The notes below the pieces were generated by a model, which saw nothing but the letters and a program-made list of their open reading frames with translations, was not told the origin of the DNA and searched no databases. A stretch of 64,000 nt of DNA from Verrucomicrobiota bacterium. Lineage in GTDB: Bacteria > Verrucomicrobiota > Verrucomicrobiia > JABWAM01. Below are positions 59,990 through 64,000 of the stretch, piece by piece; the first letter of the stretch is position 1, and each line of letters starts with the position of its first letter. The translations under genes were made by a program, and so were the position numbers. The stretch is taken from assembly GCA_023269615.1 (NCBI GenBank), contig JAHFSY010000013.1, positions 1 through 64,000 of the forward strand, in the 5' to 3' direction.

Positions 59990-62900
59990 TCACTTCTCCT
60001 TGAAGTTGTCCACGGTGATTTCCGTGTGGACTGGGGAGGGTTTGGACATTTTTCCGTCGGCATCCTCGTAGGTGATCCAGTAGTAGAGCTTCACGCCGGG
60101 GCGGAGGCCTGTCACGAGTTCGCCGGTCTTGATACCGGTCGGAACCAGGTCCACGGCTCCTCGCCCATCCTCATACGGCGCGACCCAGAGGTGATGGGCC
60201 TTGGCGCCCGCGACTTCCGTGAAGTGCGCGCGCATGCGGGTGCCGTCGTACATGTGCTCGGGGGGCGCGAGGCGCAGCAGTTTCGTCGGGGCGCCGACGC
60301 CCTCCTTCTGCATCTGCGCGATGGGATTTTTCAGGTCTGGAACATCCTTCGGTTTCGGCATCCGCAGGCGGCTCAGTTCCACGGCTTCGGTGGTCGCGTC
60401 CCCGGGGTTTTCATATTCCACAAACATTTTTCCGAGAGCCACGGTGTCCGATGCCACGGGCTGGACATCGTTCACGTAGAGAATGTGGCTGCGTTGCTCG
60501 ACGATCATCTCCTCGAGCGTCAGGGGCAGGTCCACGATGTTGTCGCCCTCGGGTTTGCCGGTGGGGGAACAGGCGGCGGTGGCGCTTGAGCCCCACCAGG
60601 TTGTGCCCATCCTGCGAAAATTATCCCACCCCCTGTGGCCGGGCAACTCGAAGCGGAGATATCTCCAGCCGTCAAAATTGAAGGAGTTCCACGAATGGGG
60701 GTCGTCGCAGTTGTAATCATCCTTCGTCCCGATGCTGATCCAGCGTTCGCCCTTGTTATCGCGCAGGATGTAAACCACGCGTCCCCAATCGCTCGCGCCT
60801 TTGACCCACAGGCCGATGTGCGAAGGAGCCCCCGCAAGCTGGATCGGTTTTGAAGGCTTGAGCACGTTGTACCACGGCATGAGCTCGCGCACCTTGTCCT
60901 GTTTCTCCAGCTTTGAGACCAGCACGGGGCCTTTTTCCGGATCATTGCCCACGGTGGCAGTGAATTTTCCGGCGGCCGGGTCGAAGCTGAAGTGGTTCTT
61001 TTCGTAAACCATGTCACGCTTCGACGTGTATTTCCATGAGCCATCGCCCAGGTCAGCCACCTGCACCGCGCCCGCCGCAGGCTTCGGCTCGGAATGATCC
61101 GGGGCCTCCACGTTTCCGGAGAGGATCTCCGCAGCGGTGACATAGATGACGGATGGATCAGTCGAGACAGTGATCTTCTTGTCCTTGCTGGCGACCGCCT
61201 TTGTGTTGTTCATGCTGTCGGTGACACCTGCCTTGGCATCAGCCTTAAGCGTAAGCGTCACATCCCGTTTGCCCCGCAAGGTCCAGAGGGCATAGATGAG
61301 ACCCCGCTTGGGGTGTTTGAAGCGCAGGCAGAAGGTGGTGAGCGAGCCGGTTTTGACCCAGCCATCGAAATTGGCCTCGTTGAGCTTGTCGGTCGTGGTG
61401 GCATAAGCGGCGTAGGCCGGCTTGGGATCGCAGAAGGGAATGCGGCGCTGGATGCCACAACCGCCATAATGTTCCGCCCCGTAGTAGTCGCCGCAATCGA
61501 AGGCGCACCAGCCCGAGTAGAACCGATCCACGCCGTACGCCATGTCGATGAGGCTCCAGCGTGAGTAGAGATCCATCTGCTCGCGCCACGTGCAGGAGCC
61601 GGGTTCGGTGGGCACAAAGCTTCCCTCCACGGCATAAAAGCGTGGCTTGGTGATGCCGACTTTCTCATATTCCTTTCTCAACTGGTACAGGCGATGGATC
61701 GCGATATCCCTGAGCTGCATTTCGGGCAACCGTTCGAAGACGGGCACATCCAGGCCGGTTCCATCAACCAGGTTTGTTGGAAACCCGGCGCGGAGCAGGG
61801 GCACCGGGAACAGCGGGTCCCCGTACTCGAGCAACAGCTTTCGTTCCGGGTAGGCTTTTCGCAACAACTCGGCGGCGATGCGGGAGGTTTCCATGAACAT
61901 GCGCAGGCGCTTCTTTTCCTCGTCGGTGTAGACCAACGGTTCGCCGTTCCAATATTCGGGATAATTGCCGCACGTGAGACGCGTGCTGATGTGCGCCTCA
62001 GGGTAAAACGTGATGTTATCCGCGCGTTGATTCACGGGGATGTCCTTGTCCCACTCTTTCATGTTGGCAAGGATCTCCTTGCGAAACGTCCCGACCTTGA
62101 CGGGATCCAGCTTCTCCTCTCCCGCCCACTCCTGGGGAAATACCAGGTAAGGCGAGCTCGTGACGCGTCCCCAATGTTTCCTGACCAGTTCCGTGTCGGG
62201 TGGACGGGCGGCCATGACATACTGCCGCGCGCCGGCCTTGGTCATGAGATCCGTCGTGAGTTCCCCCTTCGGAGTGTGATGGCCTCCATGGTAACCCCAA
62301 TAGCCAAACATCACGCCCTTGCCCTCGGTCCATTTGACAGACCGCGTATCGGGCGCGAGACGGGTGAGCGAACGTTTCTCCGTCCATTGCTTCCCCCCCA
62401 CGTCCAGAGTGGCAATCACATCGTGGTAACCGTTGAGTTTCACCGGCAGCGAAACCTTCACCGTCACGGCTTGGCCCTTGGGGATCGTAACGGGAAACTC
62501 CTGCGGCGACGGTTCCTCCGTTCCATCATAACTCTTGGTTGTCACGGTCAGTTTGCCGATCTTATCGGCATCGGTGTGGTTTGTCAGTTTTGCCGTGTAG
62601 GACGGAACTTTTGGAGCTATCCAGACATGTCCAAATTGATCGGGCTCCCACGAGAATCCAACCGGCACCTCGCCCAGCGTGAGCGCGTATACATGAACCG
62701 CCGAGGGAAGCCCCGCCTGGTGCCAGCCGTACGTGATCGGGTCCGGATAATTCCGACATGACTCCACCTTCTTCGTCAGCTCGATCTCGATGATGTCCAA
62801 ATCACCAAACGACGTGAGCCGGGCCGGATCAAGCGGGATCTTGACGAGCCAGAGGTTGGCCTTCCGCCCGTTGCCCAGCATGACGGGAAGCGGCGTCGCA

Positions 62901-64000
62901 TCCGAGCTGTCGGCCCCGGCCAGTGGGACATTGGTTTCGAAGGTTTCGCTGTAACCCGCGTCAGGGCGGTAAAACATCGCGGATAGCAGGGGCACGCTGT
63001 TCTTTTTATCCTCGGACGCGGCGATGACGTAGAGGGCGTCGTACTGGCCGTTGCGAATGCGGAGCTGGATGCGCGCGGGATCACGCCGCGTGGCACCGCA
63101 CCAGGCACCGGTGTTGGGCCCCGCTGGAAGGTACCCGATCAAGTTGGCCTCGCGAAAAAGACTTTGTCCGACATCAATATGATCATTCCCCTCGCTATTT
63201 ACGCCGGAGAATACAAAAGGGACGTCCTTTACCATGACAACCCGCCCCGCGGGTGGGAGAAATTCGGATTTCACCGGGGAGCCGCCCGTCAAGGCGATGG
63301 CGTTGTGATAACCACTCAGCGGCACCGGCAGAAATCCTTCCGTTGCCGGGGCGAGTGGAGCTGAGGTGAATGAAGCAACCTGGGTGCCGGCGGAGAGATT
63401 CAACCCCATCGTTCCGTCGGGACTGAAGGAGGGATCGTTCTTCCACGCCACAAGGCGGTCCTCCATCCAGACGGCAACCGACCCTTTCCGCAGTTCGGCG
63501 CGGACTTCCACCCATTTGGTTTCCTCGTCCGGGATGCGCGCCATGTCCTCCTCGATCTGCTCGCGGTATGCCTGCTCCCAGCCAGGCAATGCCTGGGGAT
63601 AGGCTCGGCAGTAATAAAGAAAGTCATTGTGGAAGGGGCAGTTCCAATTGAGATTGGAAGTGAGCCCGGCAATATTGTGAAAGGGCTGGCCTCCCAGCGA
63701 GGGAGCGCATTGGATGAATCCACCACCCTTGCCACTTGCCATGGTGATGCTCAACCCAGGATCATTTTCATTCTTTTTTGCGGCTGAAATAGAGGCGTAT
63801 ACCGAAGGAGCCAGATGGGTGCGCAGGCGAACACGGGCGCGAATTTCACGGTCACCCGTCACCGGGGCAAGGCCCTGGATGACCATCCCGCTTTCATTGG
63901 TCGCCGTCATCACCATCCCTCCAATCGCAGGGTCCACCGCGCGGGAGCATTCACCAGCCACCGACCACTCGTTGGTCCGGGGATCAAAGGCGGAATGCAG
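59990..64000 (-). CDS. Partial giant exported carbohydrate-active-like protein
   Basis: 1,336 codons are visible and the frame stays open to the right edge (LHSAFDPRTNEWSVAGE at the edge), so the true start lies beyond the window. The layout from the N-terminal side is: a laminin-G/LamG-like beta domain (residues about 15-220); a second beta-sandwich with CRNYPDPITYGWHQAGLPSAVHVY; a carbohydrate-binding-like Ig domain; a TIM-barrel-like region (FGYWGYHGGHHTPKGE...LLEYGDPLFPVPLLRAGFPT...FYAVEGSFVPTEPG) that resembles GH-type catalytic barrels; a further beta-sandwich; and a final fibronectin III-like domain (LRLAPPEHMYDGTRMRA...YYWITYEDADGKMSKPSPV). Catalytic acids cannot be fixed by eye. Probably an extracellular glycan-processing protein; GH family unknown. 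Confidence 0.7.
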   Translation of the reverse strand: MHSAFDPRTNEWSVAGECSRAVDPAIGGMVMTATNESGMVIQGLAPVTGDREIRARVRLRTHLAPSVYASISAAKKNENDPGLSITMASGKGGGFIQCAPSLGGQPFHNIAGLTSNLNWNCPFHNDFLYYCRAYPQALPGWEQAYREQIEEDMARIPDEETKWVEVRAELRKGSVAVWMEDRLVAWKNDPSFSPDGTMGLNLSAGTQVASFTSAPLAPATEGFLPVPLSGYHNAIALTGGSPVKSEFLPPAGRVVMVKDVPFVFSGVNSEGNDHIDVGQSLFREANLIGYLPAGPNTGAWCGATRRDPARIQLRIRNGQYDALYVIAASEDKKNSVPLLSAMFYRPDAGYSETFETNVPLAGADSSDATPLPVMLGNGRKANLWLVKIPLDPARLTSFGDLDIIEIELTKKVESCRNYPDPITYGWHQAGLPSAVHVYALTLGEVPVGFSWEPDQFGHVWIAPKVPSYTAKLTNHTDADKIGKLTVTTKSYDGTEEPSPQEFPVTIPKGQAVTVKVSLPVKLNGYHDVIATLDVGGKQWTEKRSLTRLAPDTRSVKWTEGKGVMFGYWGYHGGHHTPKGELTTDLMTKAGARQYVMAARPPDTELVRKHWGRVTSSPYLVFPQEWAGEEKLDPVKVGTFRKEILANMKEWDKDIPVNQRADNITFYPEAHISTRLTCGNYPEYWNGEPLVYTDEEKKRLRMFMETSRIAAELLRKAYPERKLLLEYGDPLFPVPLLRAGFPTNLVDGTGLDVPVFERLPEMQLRDIAIHRLYQLRKEYEKVGITKPRFYAVEGSFVPTEPGSCTWREQMDLYSRWSLIDMAYGVDRFYSGWCAFDCGDYYGAEHYGGCGIQRRIPFCDPKPAYAAYATTTDKLNEANFDGWVKTGSLTTFCLRFKHPKRGLIYALWTLRGKRDVTLTLKADAKAGVTDSMNNTKAVASKDKKITVSTDPSVIYVTAAEILSGNVEAPDHSEPKPAAGAVQVADLGDGSWKYTSKRDMVYEKNHFSFDPAAGKFTATVGNDPEKGPVLVSKLEKQDKVRELMPWYNVLKPSKPIQLAGAPSHIGLWVKGASDWGRVVYILRDNKGERWISIGTKDDYNCDDPHSWNSFNFDGWRYLRFELPGHRGWDNFRRMGTTWWGSSATAACSPTGKPEGDNIVDLPLTLEEMIVEQRSHILYVNDVQPVASDTVALGKMFVEYENPGDATTEAVELSRLRMPKPKDVPDLKNPIAQMQKEGVGAPTKLLRLAPPEHMYDGTRMRAHFTEVAGAKAHHLWVAPYEDGRGAVDLVPTGIKTGELVTGLRPGVKLYYWITYEDADGKMSKPSPVHTEITVDNFKEK

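Overview
The window looks like a chromosomal segment of a Gram-negative bacterium of the Planctomycetota-Verrucomicrobiota group, with Verrucomicrobiota my first guess. Grounds are: Sec and lipoprotein signals and a beta-barrel protein ending in Phe; a short pseudopilin that opens with an FTMVELL-type prepilin signature; several multiheme c cytochromes; many exported orphan proteins; and intergenic space full of small palindromic repeats. Taxonomy is inferred from gene style only. There are no rRNA or tRNA genes, no CRISPR array and no transposase or integrase.

Region 1 (about 0-11.2 kb) is a redox locus built around two divergent transcription units. Leftward are a pentaheme cytochrome, an overlapping outer-membrane barrel and a membrane-anchored flavin/[2Fe-2S] NAD(P)H reductase. 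Rightward are a tetraheme c554-like cytochrome, a protein joining cyclic-nucleotide-binding modules to a four-cluster ferredoxin, a b-type membrane cytochrome and an anchored decaheme cytochrome. Together they could carry electrons from NAD(P)H or a cytoplasmic donor across both membranes.

Region 2 (11.2-14.5 kb) looks like an acquired patch. It is bounded on the right by an 81-bp copy of the 3' end of the decaheme gene. It holds a TPMT-like methyltransferase and four small leftward orphan genes with attC-like sites between them.

Region 3 (14.5-27.6 kb) contains an exported orphan protein, then molybdenum hydroxylase genes: mocA- and xdhC-like genes leftward, and an FAD subunit plus a fused [2Fe-2S]/molybdopterin subunit rightward. 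These are followed by an ABM-domain membrane protein, a secreted nucleobase deaminase, an exported orphan, a lone Liv-type binding lipoprotein, a PEBP protein and an isochorismatase-family lipoprotein. Guanine-to-xanthine scavenging is a plausible theme.

Region 4 (27.6-36.7 kb) has a hipBA module with its operator, an orphan VapB-like antitoxin with a truncated PIN toxin, a GreA-like factor, a DUF1653 protein, an MFS transporter, a GYF-domain membrane protein and a second, three-gene molybdenum hydroxylase.

Region 5 (36.7-48.2 kb) has a roughly 1,200-residue ankyrin protein with a decayed C39 peptidase domain, a pseudopilin, an M16 protease, a DUF455-like diiron domain fused to an ATP-grasp domain, and an ABC-F ATPase.

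Region 6 (48.2-59 kb) pairs two convergent SPFH loci. One is a nine-gene operon: SPFH-SHOCT, two DUF4178 proteins, a small membrane peptide, DUF350, a membrane-embedded aminopropyltransferase, a Tat-exported FAD oxidoreductase, a polytopic membrane protein and AdoMet decarboxylase (speD). The other is nrtR-SPFH-NAD-kinase-like under two tandem operator palindromes. The window closes with an Ada-like gene and a partial giant exported carbohydrate-active-like protein.
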